Below, piece after piece: positions 8,508 through 17,019 of a stretch of 64,000 bases of DNA. Location of the stretch: the NCBI RefSeq assembly GCF_030435705.1, contig NZ_CP129382.1:310001-374000 (forward strand), read 5' to 3'. Position 1 is the first letter of the stretch. Each line of letters starts with the position of its first letter. The notes under the pieces were generated by a model, which worked only from the letters and a program-made list of their open reading frames with translations, ran no database searches and was not told the origin of the DNA. The DNA comes from Rhizobium sp. SSA_523 (lineage in GTDB: Bacteria > Pseudomonadota > Alphaproteobacteria > Rhizobiales > Rhizobiaceae). The translations under genes and the position numbers were made by a program.

Positions 8508-8915
8508 TAAGCGTGGTCCTCCTCAAATTATTTTTGTAGCATCATCATGTTTCCGGAGCAGAAGACCGGCCCATCGCGCTCGTGAAAACGAGTGTCTATT
8601 ATGATGTTTTCATCCCATTGAATGTTAAGCTATGATTCAAATTCATCCAAGCAATTTCTAATTGAAGGAGATCGCAGCCGCGTCCCTGGCCGCGCCGCGC
8701 GGCCGCCTGGCAGGCGTCGGAAATCGGCATCCGTTCCCGGGTTCATGCCCGGGATAATGATCGTGTGCCTCATCGGCTCGTGATCGGATCAATGACGGCG
8801 TCTCTCGGCAGCGGTCTTTGGCCAGTATAGGGTGTGACAGGAAAAACTTGAATTCTGTCGCCAATCCCTGTATCGCCATGCCAATCCCTGAAATACCGAT
8901 CGCAAAGGACAGGCA
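8508..8915. other. 408-bp divergent promoter region between the NYN gene and rpoZ
   Basis: No gene seen. An AT-rich block (about 8570-8665) stands out from the surrounding GC. A palindrome CCCGGG-TTCATG-CCCGGG lies at 8736-8753. GAAGGAG near 8664 looks like a ribosome site, but no reading frame follows it. It should contain promoters in both directions and could hide a small RNA. Confidence 0.5.
8860..8890 (+). promoter_or_regulatory. Direct repeat GCCAATCCCTG x2 ahead of rpoZ
   Basis: Two identical 11-mers at 8860-8870 and 8880-8890 are spaced 20 bp start to start, about two DNA turns. The second ends 25 bp before the rpoZ start. This is the geometry of a dimeric regulator site, but no known regulator is recognised. 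Confidence 0.35.
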
Positions 8916-9329
8916 ATGGCCCGTGTCACAGTAGAAGATTGCATCGACAAAGTCGACAACCGCTTTGAGCTGGTGCTGCTCGCCAGCCACCGCGCCCGTC
9001 AGATCTCGCAGGGCGCTGCGATCACGATCGATCGCGACAACGACAAGAACCCGGTCGTCGCGCTGCGCGAAATTGCCGATGAGACTCTGTCGCCCGACGA
9101 TCTGAAGGAAGATCTGATCCATTCGCTGCAGAAGCATGTGGAAGTGGACGAGCCCGAGCCCGATCCGTCCAGCCTCCTGTCTGCCAATGCCGGCGCCGTG
9201 ACCACGGCCGACAAGGGCCTGGACGAGGACGATCTGCCGGAAACGGTCACCTTCGACCAGATGTCGGAAGAGGAGCTCCTGGCCGGCATCGAAGGTCTCG
9301 TGCCGCCGGAAAAGAGCGACGACTACTGA
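8916..9329 (+). CDS. rpoZ: DNA-directed RNA polymerase omega subunit
   Basis: 137 residues. The first 60 are the conserved omega core ([28 protein letters not shown], and the partly conserved [15 protein letters not shown]). The rest is the acidic extension usual in alphaproteobacteria (many Asp/Glu from residue 70 on). Omega helps assembly of beta' and forms part of a ppGpp site in proteobacteria. Its position directly before the ppGpp synthetase gene is conserved. A strong terminator separates the two genes. Confidence 0.96.
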   Translation: MARVTVEDCIDKVDNRFELVLLASHRARQISQGAAITIDRDNDKNPVVALREIADETLSPDDLKEDLIHSLQKHVEVDEPEPDPSSLLSANAGAVTTADKGLDEDDLPETVTFDQMSEEELLAGIEGLVPPEKSDDY

Positions 9330-9390
9330 CGCCGCCTCTGCATTTCTCATTGGCATAATCGTCTGAAGCTTGACTAATATCAATCGGCTG

Positions 9391-9423
9391 CGCCAGTCTG
9401 TGACTGGCGCGCCTTTTCTTTTT
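9391..9423 (+). terminator. Strong terminator between rpoZ and rsh
   Basis: A perfect 9-bp stem GCGCCAGTC / GACTGGCGC with a 3-nt loop is followed by GCCTTTTCTTTTT. It ends 25 nt before the rsh start codon, so rsh needs read-through or a promoter located within this short gap. Confidence 0.9.
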
Positions 9424-9448
9424 GTGACGGTTGAAGGTTTTCGCAAGC

Positions 9449-11686
9449 ATGATGCGGCAATACGAGCTCGTCGAGAGGGTTCAGAAATACAAGCCCGACG
9501 CTAACGAAGCTCTGCTCAACAAGGCCTATGTCTACGCCATGCAAAAGCATGGGCAGCAAAAGCGCGCCAGCGGCGATCCCTATATTTCGCATCCGCTCGA
9601 AGTCGCCGCCATCCTGACCGACATGCATCTGGATGAGTCGACCATTGCCGTCGCGCTGCTGCACGACACGATCGAGGATACCACGGCGACAAGGGCCGAG
9701 ATCGACGAATTGTTCGGCGAAGGGATCGGCCGGCTCGTCGAGGGGCTGACAAAGCTGAAGCGCCTCGACCTCGTGACGAAAAAGGCCAAGCAGGCGGAAA
9801 ATCTGCGCAAGCTGCTCTTGGCGATTTCCGATGACGTGCGGGTCCTGCTCGTCAAGCTGGCCGACCGCCTGCACAATATGCGCACGCTGGAGCATATGTC
9901 GCAGGAAAAGCGCGCCCGCATTTCCGAAGAGACGATGGAAATCTATGCGCCGCTCGCCGGCCGCATGGGCATGCAGGACATGCGCGAGGAGCTGGAGGAT
10001 CTTTCCTTCCGCCACCTCAATCCGGAAGCCTATGAGACCGTTACCAAGCGGCTGGCCGAGCTTTCCGCGCGCAATGAAAATCTGATCACCAAGATCGAAG
10101 ACGAGCTGCGCGAGCTTCTGGTTGCCAATGGGCTGCAGAATGCCACGGTGAAGGGCCGCCAGAAGAAACCCTATTCCGTCTTCCGCAAGATGCAGTCGAA
10201 ATCGCTTTCCTTCGAACAGCTCTCGGATGTCTATGGTTTCCGGCTCATCGTCGATGACGTGCCGGCATGCTACCGCGCGCTGGGCATTGTCCACACCCGC
10301 TGGCGCGTGGTGCCCGGGCGGTTCAAGGACTATATTTCGACGCCCAAGCAGAATGATTACCGCTCCATTCACACGACCATCGTCGGACCGTCGCGGCAGC
10401 GGATCGAACTGCAGATCCGCACCAAGCGCATGCATGAAATCGCCGAATACGGCATTGCCGCGCATAGCCTCTACAAGGATGGCGAGATCGGTGAGGGCGG
10501 TGACCTGCTGTCAAAGGAAAGCAATGCCTATTCCTGGCTGCGCCACACGATCGAAGCTCTGGCGGAAGGCGATAGCCCGGAAGAATTCCTCGAGCATACC
10601 AAGCTTGAACTGTTCCAGGACCAGGTCTTCTGCTTCACCCCGAAGGGCAAGCTGATCGCTCTGCCGCGTGGCGCGACGCCGATCGATTTTGCCTATGCGG
10701 TGCATACCAATATCGGCGACACGACCGTGGGCGCCAAGATCAATGGCCGGATCATGCCGCTGGTGACGAGGTTGAGCAATGGCGACGAGGTCGAGATCAT
10801 CCGCTCCGGCGTGCAGGTTCCGCCTGCGGCCTGGGAAGAGATCGTCGTAACCGGCAAGGCGCGCGCCGCCATTCGCCGGGCAACGCGCATGGCCATCCGC
10901 AAGCAATATGCGGGACTGGGGCATCGCATTCTCGAGCGCACCTTCGAACGCGCGGGCAAGCAGTTCTCGCGCGAGGTGCTGAAGCCGGCGCTCTTCCGCC
11001 TCGGCCAGAAGGATGTCGAGGATGCCATCGCCGCCGTCGGCCGCGGCGAATTGTCGTCGCTCGACGTTTTCAAGGCGGTCTTCCCGGATTACAAGGACGA
11101 GCGCACGACGATCAAGCCGGCGGTCGATCAGGGTTGGTTCAACATGCAGAGCGCCAGCGGCATGATGTTCCGCTTGCCGGGTCAGGAACGCACGGCCAAG
11201 GAGGCGACGGAAGCCGCCAAACCGGTCGAGGGCATGGATCCGCTGCCGATCCGCGGGCTTGCCGGCAATGTTGAGGTCCGCTTCTCGCCGGCAGGTGCCG
11301 TGCCGGGAGACCGGATCGTCGGGATCATGGAAGAGGGCGAGGGAATCACCATCTACCCCATCCAGGCCTCGGCGCTTCAGAAATTCGACGACCAGCCGGA
11401 GCGCTGGATCGATGTGCGCTGGGACCTCGATGAAGCCAACAAGTCGCGTTTCCCCGCCCGCATCACCATCAATGCACTGAACGAACCCGGAACGCTTGCA
11501 ACGGTGGCGCAGGTCATCGCCCGGCTGGATATCAATATCCGCCTGATGACGATGGGCCGCGTGGCAATCGACTTCTCCGAATTGTCGCTCGAACTGGAGG
11601 TCTGGGATCTGCGCCAACTGAACCAGCTGATCAGTCAGTTGAAGGATCTGGACTGCGTATCGACGGTCAAGCGCGTCTATGACTGA
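9449..11686 (+). CDS. rsh: Bifunctional (p)ppGpp synthetase/hydrolase (RSH)
   Basis: About 745 residues from the ATG at 9449; GAAGG lies 11 nt upstream, and a second ATG follows at once. The HD hydrolase domain is intact (His72-Asp73 and Glu77-Asp78 in LLHDTIEDT). The synthetase domain has VYGFRLIVDD and FKDYISTPKQNDYRSIHTT. A TGS domain (VFCFTPKGKLIALPRGATPIDF) and a C-terminal ACT domain (INALNEPGTLATVAQVIARL) follow. It makes and degrades the alarmone of the stringent response; alphaproteobacteria usually have this single long enzyme. Often called relA or spoT. Confidence 0.96.
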   Translation: MMRQYELVERVQKYKPDANEALLNKAYVYAMQKHGQQKRASGDPYISHPLEVAAILTDMHLDESTIAVALLHDTIEDTTATRAEIDELFGEGIGRLVEGLTKLKRLDLVTKKAKQAENLRKLLLAISDDVRVLLVKLADRLHNMRTLEHMSQEKRARISEETMEIYAPLAGRMGMQDMREELEDLSFRHLNPEAYETVTKRLAELSARNENLITKIEDELRELLVANGLQNATVKGRQKKPYSVFRKMQSKSLSFEQLSDVYGFRLIVDDVPACYRALGIVHTRWRVVPGRFKDYISTPKQNDYRSIHTTIVGPSRQRIELQIRTKRMHEIAEYGIAAHSLYKDGEIGEGGDLLSKESNAYSWLRHTIEALAEGDSPEEFLEHTKLELFQDQVFCFTPKGKLIALPRGATPIDFAYAVHTNIGDTTVGAKINGRIMPLVTRLSNGDEVEIIRSGVQVPPAAWEEIVVTGKARAAIRRATRMAIRKQYAGLGHRILERTFERAGKQFSREVLKPALFRLGQKDVEDAIAAVGRGELSSLDVFKAVFPDYKDERTTIKPAVDQGWFNMQSASGMMFRLPGQERTAKEATEAAKPVEGMDPLPIRGLAGNVEVRFSPAGAVPGDRIVGIMEEGEGITIYPIQASALQKFDDQPERWIDVRWDLDEANKSRFPARITINALNEPGTLATVAQVIARLDINIRLMTMGRVAIDFSELSLELEVWDLRQLNQLISQLKDLDCVSTVKRVYD

Positions 11687-11721
11687 TCTGCCCTCTGCGA
11701 GGGCATGTCCGCTTCACTAAG

Positions 11722-11759
11722 GCCGCGGGGGCATGCGTTTAGCGCATGGCTGCCGCGGC
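11722..11759. terminator. Compound hairpin after rsh, no T-tract
   Basis: An outer stem GCCGCGG / CCGCGGC (11722-11728 and 11753-11759) encloses an inner stem CATGCG / CGCATG. It begins 36 bp after the rsh stop. It lacks a T run, so termination is only possible, not certain. Confidence 0.4.
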
Positions 11760-11768
11760 AAGCCGGCG

Positions 11769-11798
11769 TTGGTGATAAGAGCCGGTAATCCTTATATT
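11769..11798 (+). promoter_or_regulatory. Promoter-like pair for the DUF3563 gene
   Basis: TTGGTG (11769-11774), an 18-bp spacer and TATATT (11793-11798) form a sigma70-like pair about 28 bp before the start codon of the small downstream gene. Confidence 0.45.
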
Positions 11799-11825
11799 GT
11801 GCACAGCAACATAAGGAAGACGATC

Positions 11826-11978
11826 ATGTTCAAGCCTCTCAAGAAAATCGCCCGCGCCCTTCGCGCTCCCACCGCTCATGACCGCGAAATGGCCTATCTG
11901 AACGAGTCGAGCGACGCTATCGAACTGGAATACCGCATCCGCCAGATCGATCGTGGCATGTTCCGCAAGAACTACTGA
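11826..11978 (+). CDS. DUF3563-like miniprotein
   Basis: 50 residues: a basic, amphipathic N-terminus (MFKPLKKIARALRAPT) and the conserved-looking AYLNESSDAIELEYRIRQID near the C-terminus. I recognise the DUF3563 pattern, a family of about 50-residue proteobacterial proteins of unknown role. The ATG at 11826 is preceded by AAGGAAG at good distance. It has its own promoter-like sequence and a terminator, so it is a single-gene unit between rsh and acpS. Confidence 0.75.
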   Translation: MFKPLKKIARALRAPTAHDREMAYLNESSDAIELEYRIRQIDRGMFRKNY

Positions 11979-12413
11979 GTTCGCTGCACCGCACCATTTG
12001 TCTCGGCGATCCTGGTCGCCGACGCGGCGGCGCCGGTCCGGCGACGCACTTGAGATTTGCCCTTTGCCGCCATGCTTTTCGCGCATGGCCATGCGAAGGC
12101 GGCCCTTTTTTATCGCGCACCGGTCGATCAAGGGGCGGAAAGGCGCTTCCCATAGCGACGCTGACTTTCTCTCGTCCAGGTCAGTTCTTGCCGGCAACAG
12201 ATCCTATTCTTCAGCGAACACGCGCCGTCCCTGGCAAGAATGTGGAATGCGCGCCTGTTGTATCTGCCCCGCCGCTGCGATATCGCCATGACATCCGGTA
12301 TCGCATGATGTCGGGCATTTCGGCCTCCATCAAAGGACGCTGAACCCTTGGCCGTCGACAGGCGAAGTCTTATCTGACAAGGATTGGCGAGGGGAAGGCG
12401 AAAAGGATCCCGC
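11979..12413. other. 435-bp gap before acpS
   Basis: It holds the DUF3563 terminator at 12066-12111. The remaining ~300 bp has no reading frame with a convincing codon pattern and no clear promoter. A good ribosome site (AAAAGGA) for acpS is at its end. Confidence 0.5.
12066..12111 (+). terminator. Terminator of the DUF3563 gene
   Basis: An outer stem GCCGCC / GGCGGC (12066-12071 and 12098-12103) with an inner GCCATGC / GCATGGC hairpin is followed by CCTTTTTT ending at 12111. Confidence 0.7.
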
Positions 12414-12818
12414 ATGATCATTGGCATGGGCAGCGACCTGATCGACATCAGACGGGTCGAGAAATCCATCGAGCGCTTCGGCGAGCGCTTCACCCATCGC
12501 TGTTTCACCGAAATCGAAAGACGCAAGTCCGATGGCCGGCGCATGCGCGCGGCATCCTATGCCAAGCGTTTTGCCGCCAAGGAGGCCTGTTCCAAGGCGC
12601 TTGGCACCGGTCTGGCGCAGGGCGTCTTCTGGAAGGATATGGGCGTCGTCAACCTGCCGGGCGGCAAGCCCACGATGCAGTTGACCGGCGGCGCGGCGGA
12701 ACGCCTGGAGGCGCTGCTGCCGGATGGCCATGATGCCGTCATTCATCTCACTATCACCGATGAATTCCCCTATGCCCAGGCCTTTGTCGTCATCGAGGCG
12801 AGGCCTCGGGCGGGCTGA
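12414..12818 (+). CDS. acpS: Holo-[acyl-carrier-protein] synthase
   Basis: 134 residues. It transfers the 4'-phosphopantetheine arm from CoA to acyl carrier protein. Signature parts: [13 protein letters not shown] (Mg-binding Asp) at the N-terminus, [11 protein letters not shown], and [15 protein letters not shown] with the second metal ligand Glu. The ATG at 12414 has AAAAGGA 6 nt upstream. It begins the acpS-lepB-rnc-era group, now split from lepB by a MITE-like element. Confidence 0.95.
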   Translation: MIIGMGSDLIDIRRVEKSIERFGERFTHRCFTEIERRKSDGRRMRAASYAKRFAAKEACSKALGTGLAQGVFWKDMGVVNLPGGKPTMQLTGGAAERLEALLPDGHDAVIHLTITDEFPYAQAFVVIEARPRAG

Positions 12819-12825
12819 AGAGGTC

Positions 12826-12968
12826 TAGGGGTCAAAACTTAGTCAGGATTTGGCGCTTGGTATGAGAGAAAATCGTTCAGTTCGAGGCGCGAAGCCGCAG
12901 GAAGGGCCAGCCCCTTTCAAGGCTTCGCGACGTGGCATAACCCGGAACCTGATTGAGTTTTGACCCTA
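12826..12968. mobile_element. Second MITE-like element, between acpS and lepB
   Basis: The ends TAGGGGTCAAAACT (12826-12839) and AGTTTTGACCCTA (12956-12968) are inverted repeats with one extra G on the left. The core GCGAAGCCGCAGGAAGGGCC and neighbouring bases through CAAGGCTTCGCGACGT (about 12889-12932) is the inverted copy of the core at 5350-5398. It lies 7 bp after the acpS stop and 77 bp before the lepB start. No reading frame. Ends differ in sequence from the first copy, so the family is mosaic. Confidence 0.7.
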
Positions 12969-13045
12969 GAGCCCGCGGGTGCCATTGCCCCGGTTTTGCG
13001 AAGGGGTTAGAGAAGCGCACATTGCTGAAAACGAAAGACGTCACC

Positions 13046-13792
13046 GTGTCTCAAAAAGTCGAAACGAAGCAGAACGCCCTCTGGGAAAACATCAAGGTCA
13101 TCATCCAGGCGCTCCTGCTTGCCATGGTGATCCGAACCGTCCTGTTTCAGCCCTTCACTATACCCTCCGGCTCGATGATGCCGACACTGCTGGTGGGTGA
13201 CTATATTTTCGTCAACAAGTTTGCCTACGGCTTTTCGCGCTATTCGCTGCCGTTCTCGCCCGATCTCTTTTCCGGCCGGATCCTGCAATTCTCTGAGCCG
13301 AAGCGCGGCGACGTGATCGTTTTCCGCCTGCCGACGGATCCCGATGTCGATTACATCAAGCGTCTGATCGGCCTGCCGGGTGATCGGGTGCAGATGATCG
13401 ACGGCGTTCTGCAGGTCAATGGCGAGCCGGTTCCCAAGCAGCCGGACGGTACCTTCACCTCCGATTACCGCCTGGATCCCGGTTCCGACGTTCCGGTGTT
13501 CCGCGAGACCCTCGACAATGGCAAGAGCTTCGACACTCTGGATCAGAGCCCGAATTCGCGCGGCGACAATACCCGCGAATTCGTCGTGCCCGAGGGCCAC
13601 TATTTCTTCATGGGCGACAATCGCGACAATTCGCTCGATAGCCGCTTCGACGTCGGTTACGTGCCGGCGGAAAACCTTGTCGGCCGGGCAAGCGTGATCT
13701 TCTTCTCGCTCGGCAACGACACCTCGTTCCGCGAAATCTGGAAATGGCCTGCCAATATGCGCTGGGATCGGTTGTTCAAGGTGGTGGATTGA
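13046..13792 (+). CDS. lepB: Signal peptidase I
   Basis: 248 residues from the GTG at 13046, chosen because the family begins here with the NALWENIK helix; a longer open frame reaches into the MITE-like element and looks non-coding. One N-terminal membrane segment (about 17-34) precedes the catalytic Ser43 in IPSGSMMP. The general base Lys lies in DYIKRLIGLPGD, and the box MGDNRDNSLDSR is present. It removes signal peptides of exported proteins at the outer face of the inner membrane. The TGA stop overlaps the rnc ATG (TGATG), so the genes are translationally coupled. Confidence 0.94.
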   Translation: MSQKVETKQNALWENIKVIIQALLLAMVIRTVLFQPFTIPSGSMMPTLLVGDYIFVNKFAYGFSRYSLPFSPDLFSGRILQFSEPKRGDVIVFRLPTDPDVDYIKRLIGLPGDRVQMIDGVLQVNGEPVPKQPDGTFTSDYRLDPGSDVPVFRETLDNGKSFDTLDQSPNSRGDNTREFVVPEGHYFFMGDNRDNSLDSRFDVGYVPAENLVGRASVIFFSLGNDTSFREIWKWPANMRWDRLFKVVD

Positions 13793-14514
13793 TGAGGGCG
13801 GCGCAATTGTCCGCGGATCAGCGTGCGAAGCTCGAAGCGGTGATCGGGCACGCTTTCACGGACAAGCAATGGCTGGACCGGGCGCTGACCCATGCCAGCA
13901 CCGGGACGGCCAAGAGCGGCAATTACGAGCGGCTCGAATTTCTGGGCGACCGCGTTCTTGGACTTTGCGTCGCCGAACTGCTGTTCAACACCTTCCACGC
14001 GGCGACCGAAGGTGAGCTGTCCGTGCGTCTGAACCAGCTGGTAAGTGCCGAAAGCTGCGCGGAGATCGCCGATGAGCTCGGACTGCACCAGTTCATCAAG
14101 ACCGGTTCGGATGTGAAGAAGCTGACCGGCAAGCGCATGATGAATGTGCGGGCGGATGTGGTGGAAAGCCTGATCGCCGCGCTCTATCTCGATGGAGGGA
14201 TGGAGCCGGCGCGCCGCTTCATTCTGCGCCATTGGCAAAAGCGCGCGACCAGCGAATTGGCCGCCCGCCGCGACGCCAAGACGGAATTGCAGGAATGGGC
14301 GCATGCCAAGTTCGGCCTGACGCCTGTCTACCGCGTCGACGACCGGTCCGGTCCGGACCATGATCCGCGCTTCACCGTGACGGTGGAGGTCAAGGGCGTG
14401 GAGCCGGAGACGGGCGTTGAACGCTCCAAGCGCGCGGCAGAACAGGTCGCCGCTACGAAAATGCTGGAACGGGAAGGCGTATGGCAAACCCCGCCATCGC
14501 AGACTGAAGGATAA
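13792..14514 (+). CDS. rnc: Ribonuclease III
   Basis: 240 residues. The N-terminal RNase III domain has the signature NYERLEFLGDRVLGL with the metal-binding Glu and Asp residues (46-53). The C-terminal double-stranded RNA-binding domain starts near residue 160 (DAKTELQEWAHAKFGLTPVY ... SKRAAEQVAATKMLE). It processes rRNA precursors and other dsRNA. The ATG overlaps the lepB stop, and the era ATG follows 1 nt after the TAA. Confidence 0.96.
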   Translation: MRAAQLSADQRAKLEAVIGHAFTDKQWLDRALTHASTGTAKSGNYERLEFLGDRVLGLCVAELLFNTFHAATEGELSVRLNQLVSAESCAEIADELGLHQFIKTGSDVKKLTGKRMMNVRADVVESLIAALYLDGGMEPARRFILRHWQKRATSELAARRDAKTELQEWAHAKFGLTPVYRVDDRSGPDHDPRFTVTVEVKGVEPETGVERSKRAAEQVAATKMLEREGVWQTPPSQTEG

Positions 14515-14515
14515 G

Positions 14516-15454
14516 ATGACCGAAGACAACACCATGGATGGCCCTGAAGAGGCGGCGCCTGCCACCCGATCCGGCTTCGTCGCGCTGATCGGCGCCACCA
14601 ATGCCGGCAAGTCGACGCTGGTGAACCGCCTTGTCGGCGCCAAGGTGTCGATCGTCAGCCACAAGGTGCAGACGACGCGGGCGATCGTGCGCGGCATTGC
14701 CATTCACGACACTGCGCAGATCGTCTTCATGGATACGCCCGGCATCTTCAAGCCGCGCCGTCGGCTGGATCGCGCCATGGTGACCTCGGCCTGGGGCGGT
14801 GCCAAGGATGCCGACGTGATCATGTTGCTGATCGACAGCGAGCGCGGTCTGCGCGGCGATGCCGAAGCCATTCTGGAGGGACTGAAGGAGGTTCGCCAGC
14901 CGAAGATCCTGGTCCTCAACAAGATCGACCAGGTCAAGCGCGAGGATCTGCTGAAGCTCGCCTCCGAGGCCAATGCCGCCGTCGCCTTCGACGACACGTT
15001 CATGATTTCCGCCACCACCGGTTCCGGCTGCGACGACCTGATGGACCATCTGGCCAAGCGGCTGCCGGAAGGCCCCTGGTATTATCCGGAAGATCAGATT
15101 TCGGACCTTCCCATGCGGCAGCTGGCCGCGGAAATCACGCGCGAGAAGCTGTTTTTGCGCCTGCATCAGGAATTGCCCTATTCCTCCCATGTCGAAACCG
15201 AGAAGTGGGAAGAGCGCAAGGACGGTTCTGTCAGGATCGAGCAGGTGATCTATGTCGAGCGCGAGAGCCAGAAGAAGATCGCCCTCGGCAAGGGCGGCGA
15301 AGCCATCAAGGCGATTTCCACCGCGTCCCGCAAGGAACTGGCCGAAATCCTCGACCAGCCCGTGCACCTTTTCCTCTTCGTCAAGGTGAGGGAAAACTGG
15401 GGTGACGATCCCGAACGTTTCCGCGAAATGGGCCTGGAATTCCCGAGAGGCTAA
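14516..15454 (+). CDS. era: GTPase Era
   Basis: 312 residues. GTPase motifs: GATNAGKST (G1), DTPG (G3), NKID (G4) and SATTGSG (G5). The C-terminal KH domain, with the GKGGEAIKAIS loop, binds the 3' end of 16S rNA during 30S maturation. The start ATG at 14516 has GAAGG 5-9 nt upstream; a second Met 6 codons later is possible. Last gene of the lepB-rnc-era operon. Confidence 0.96.
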   Translation: MTEDNTMDGPEEAAPATRSGFVALIGATNAGKSTLVNRLVGAKVSIVSHKVQTTRAIVRGIAIHDTAQIVFMDTPGIFKPRRRLDRAMVTSAWGGAKDADVIMLLIDSERGLRGDAEAILEGLKEVRQPKILVLNKIDQVKREDLLKLASEANAAVAFDDTFMISATTGSGCDDLMDHLAKRLPEGPWYYPEDQISDLPMRQLAAEITREKLFLRLHQELPYSSHVETEKWEERKDGSVRIEQVIYVERESQKKIALGKGGEAIKAISTASRKELAEILDQPVHLFLFVKVRENWGDDPERFREMGLEFPRG

Positions 15455-15531
15455 GCAGGCTCCGCGAAGCCCGTCCCACGGTTTTCCGACCGGAATCTCG
15501 GTGAAGACGATGGACGAAGCGGCCGATTCGC

Positions 15532-15921
15532 CTATTTCTGCCGGTCCATCAGCGCCTTCACCTCGGCAAAGCGGCGCTGGCGCTCCGGATCATCCTCGTT
15601 CGGCGCGTAGCATGTATTGGAAATGCAGAAGCGGGTCAGGCCGAAGGGTGCCTGGCTCTGCTTGAATTCGCATTCGATCGTATCCTGGAAATCGGTCGCC
15701 TCGGGGTTTTCGCGAGTCGAATAGGTGAGCCTTGCACCGGGCGGCGTCAGTTCCGGGAAGGACTGGACCACGCCCGTCTTCAGCACCGGCGTCAAAAGGA
15801 AGGTCTTCGCAACCGCGACGCAAGCCTGTTCAAGCCCGGGAGACTGCGCCAGGGCCGATCCGGTGAAGAGGGCAGGGGCGAGGCTGAAGGTGACGCTGGC
15901 GGCGATGAGAAGATGGCGCAT
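15532..15921 (-). CDS. Small exported protein of unknown function
   Basis: 129 residues. The start at 15921 gives a signal peptide (MRHLLIAASVTFSLAPALF then TGSALAQS, cut after ALA). The mature part has four cysteines (ACVAV, ECEF, FCIS, CYAP), which suggests two disulfides in the periplasm, and a charged C-terminus. It sits on the minus strand between era and recO. I recognise no family; it looks like a conserved rhizobial type rather than a chance frame because of the clear signal peptide and codon pattern. Confidence 0.7.
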   Translation of the reverse strand: MRHLLIAASVTFSLAPALFTGSALAQSPGLEQACVAVAKTFLLTPVLKTGVVQSFPELTPPGARLTYSTRENPEATDFQDTIECEFKQSQAPFGLTRFCISNTCYAPNEDDPERQRRFAEVKALMDRQK

Positions 15922-16197
15922 GGTGTTTTCCCGGTTTCTGTGCGCGGGGAACACGCAAAACCGGTTTTGGTTCCATGCGGGCGTTTCGGGGGGAAAGCGG
16001 AGGCCGTGAGCATGCGACATCTGGGATCAGGACCTGCCCGGCGTGCGCAAAGGCTCCGCAGCGCTGCCCCTGTCGCTGCTCCCGGGCCGCCCATGGCGGC
16101 TCCCGGGCTGCTCGGGACCTGCTGTTTCCCGCGCAACGGATGTCCGCGCCGTGCATTTGATGTAAGATGATGGCGAGGCAGGAGATCGGCAGGCTTT

Positions 16198-17019
16198 ATG
16201 CAATGGCAGGATGAGGGCATCGTGATCGGGGTTCGCCGGCATGGCGAGACCAGCGTCGTGGCGGAGCTGATGACCCGCGCGCGCGGTCGCCATCTCGGCC
16301 TCGTGCGCGGCGGCCGCTCCCGGAGCATGCAGCCGGTGCTGCAGCCGGGCAACCGGGTTGATGCCGTGTGGCGGGCCAGGCTGGACGAACATCTTGGCGA
16401 TTATCGGCTGGAGCCGGTGCAATTGCGTGCCGCGCGGCTGATGGAGCAGGCCACGGCCGTCTATGGCGTTCAGGCCATGGGCGCGCTCCTGCGCCTCCTG
16501 CCGGAGCGCGATCCGCATCCGCACCTTTACGAGGCGCTGAATATCATCCTGGATCATATGGATGATCCGGCCGGCGCGGGGGAGCTTTTCGTGCGCTTCG
16601 AACTCGCCGTGCTCAACGATCTCGGCTTCGGTCTCGATCTGACGGAATGCGCTGCGACGGGCCGGCGCGAGGATCTGATCTATGTCTCGCCGAAAAGCGG
16701 CCGCGCCGTATCGCGGGAGGCGGGAGCACCTTATGCGGATCGTCTGCTGGCCCTGCCGCCATTTCTAGCGCCTGATGCCTCGGTCGGCGCGACGAGCAAG
16801 AGCCTGGTGGAGGCCTTCAGGCTGAGCGGCTTCTTTCTGCATCGCCATGTCTACGAGCCGCGCGGGATCCAGCAGAACGCCGCCCGCGAGGGTTTCGTCC
16901 AGGCGGCGTTGAAGGTGATGGCGCGTCTCGAAGCGCCAGGCTCACCGGCCGAGACAGGCCGGGCCGGTGAGCCGGTGCTTGCGCCTCCGGCCGAGGATCT
17001 TATGCCGCCGCGGGAATGA
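16198..17019 (+). CDS. recO: DNA repair protein RecO
   Basis: 273 residues. The N-terminal OB fold starts [17 protein letters not shown], followed by the helical part ([39 protein letters not shown]). RecO works with RecR to load RecA on SSB-coated gaps. No zinc-finger cysteines are present, as in other alphaproteobacterial RecO proteins I know. The last 20 bp overlap the convergent MFS gene. Confidence 0.93.
   Translation: MQWQDEGIVIGVRRHGETSVVAELMTRARGRHLGLVRGGRSRSMQPVLQPGNRVDAVWRARLDEHLGDYRLEPVQLRAARLMEQATAVYGVQAMGALLRLLPERDPHPHLYEALNIILDHMDDPAGAGELFVRFELAVLNDLGFGLDLTECAATGRREDLIYVSPKSGRAVSREAGAPYADRLLALPPFLAPDASVGATSKSLVEAFRLSGFFLHRHVYEPRGIQQNAAREGFVQAALKVMARLEAPGSPAETGRAGEPVLAPPAEDLMPPRE

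Noticed and set aside
12953..13045. N-terminal extension of LepB into the MITE-like element
   Set aside because: The extra residues come partly from the repeat end and would put a Cys/Arg-rich tail before the membrane segment; the GTG at 13046 fits the family.
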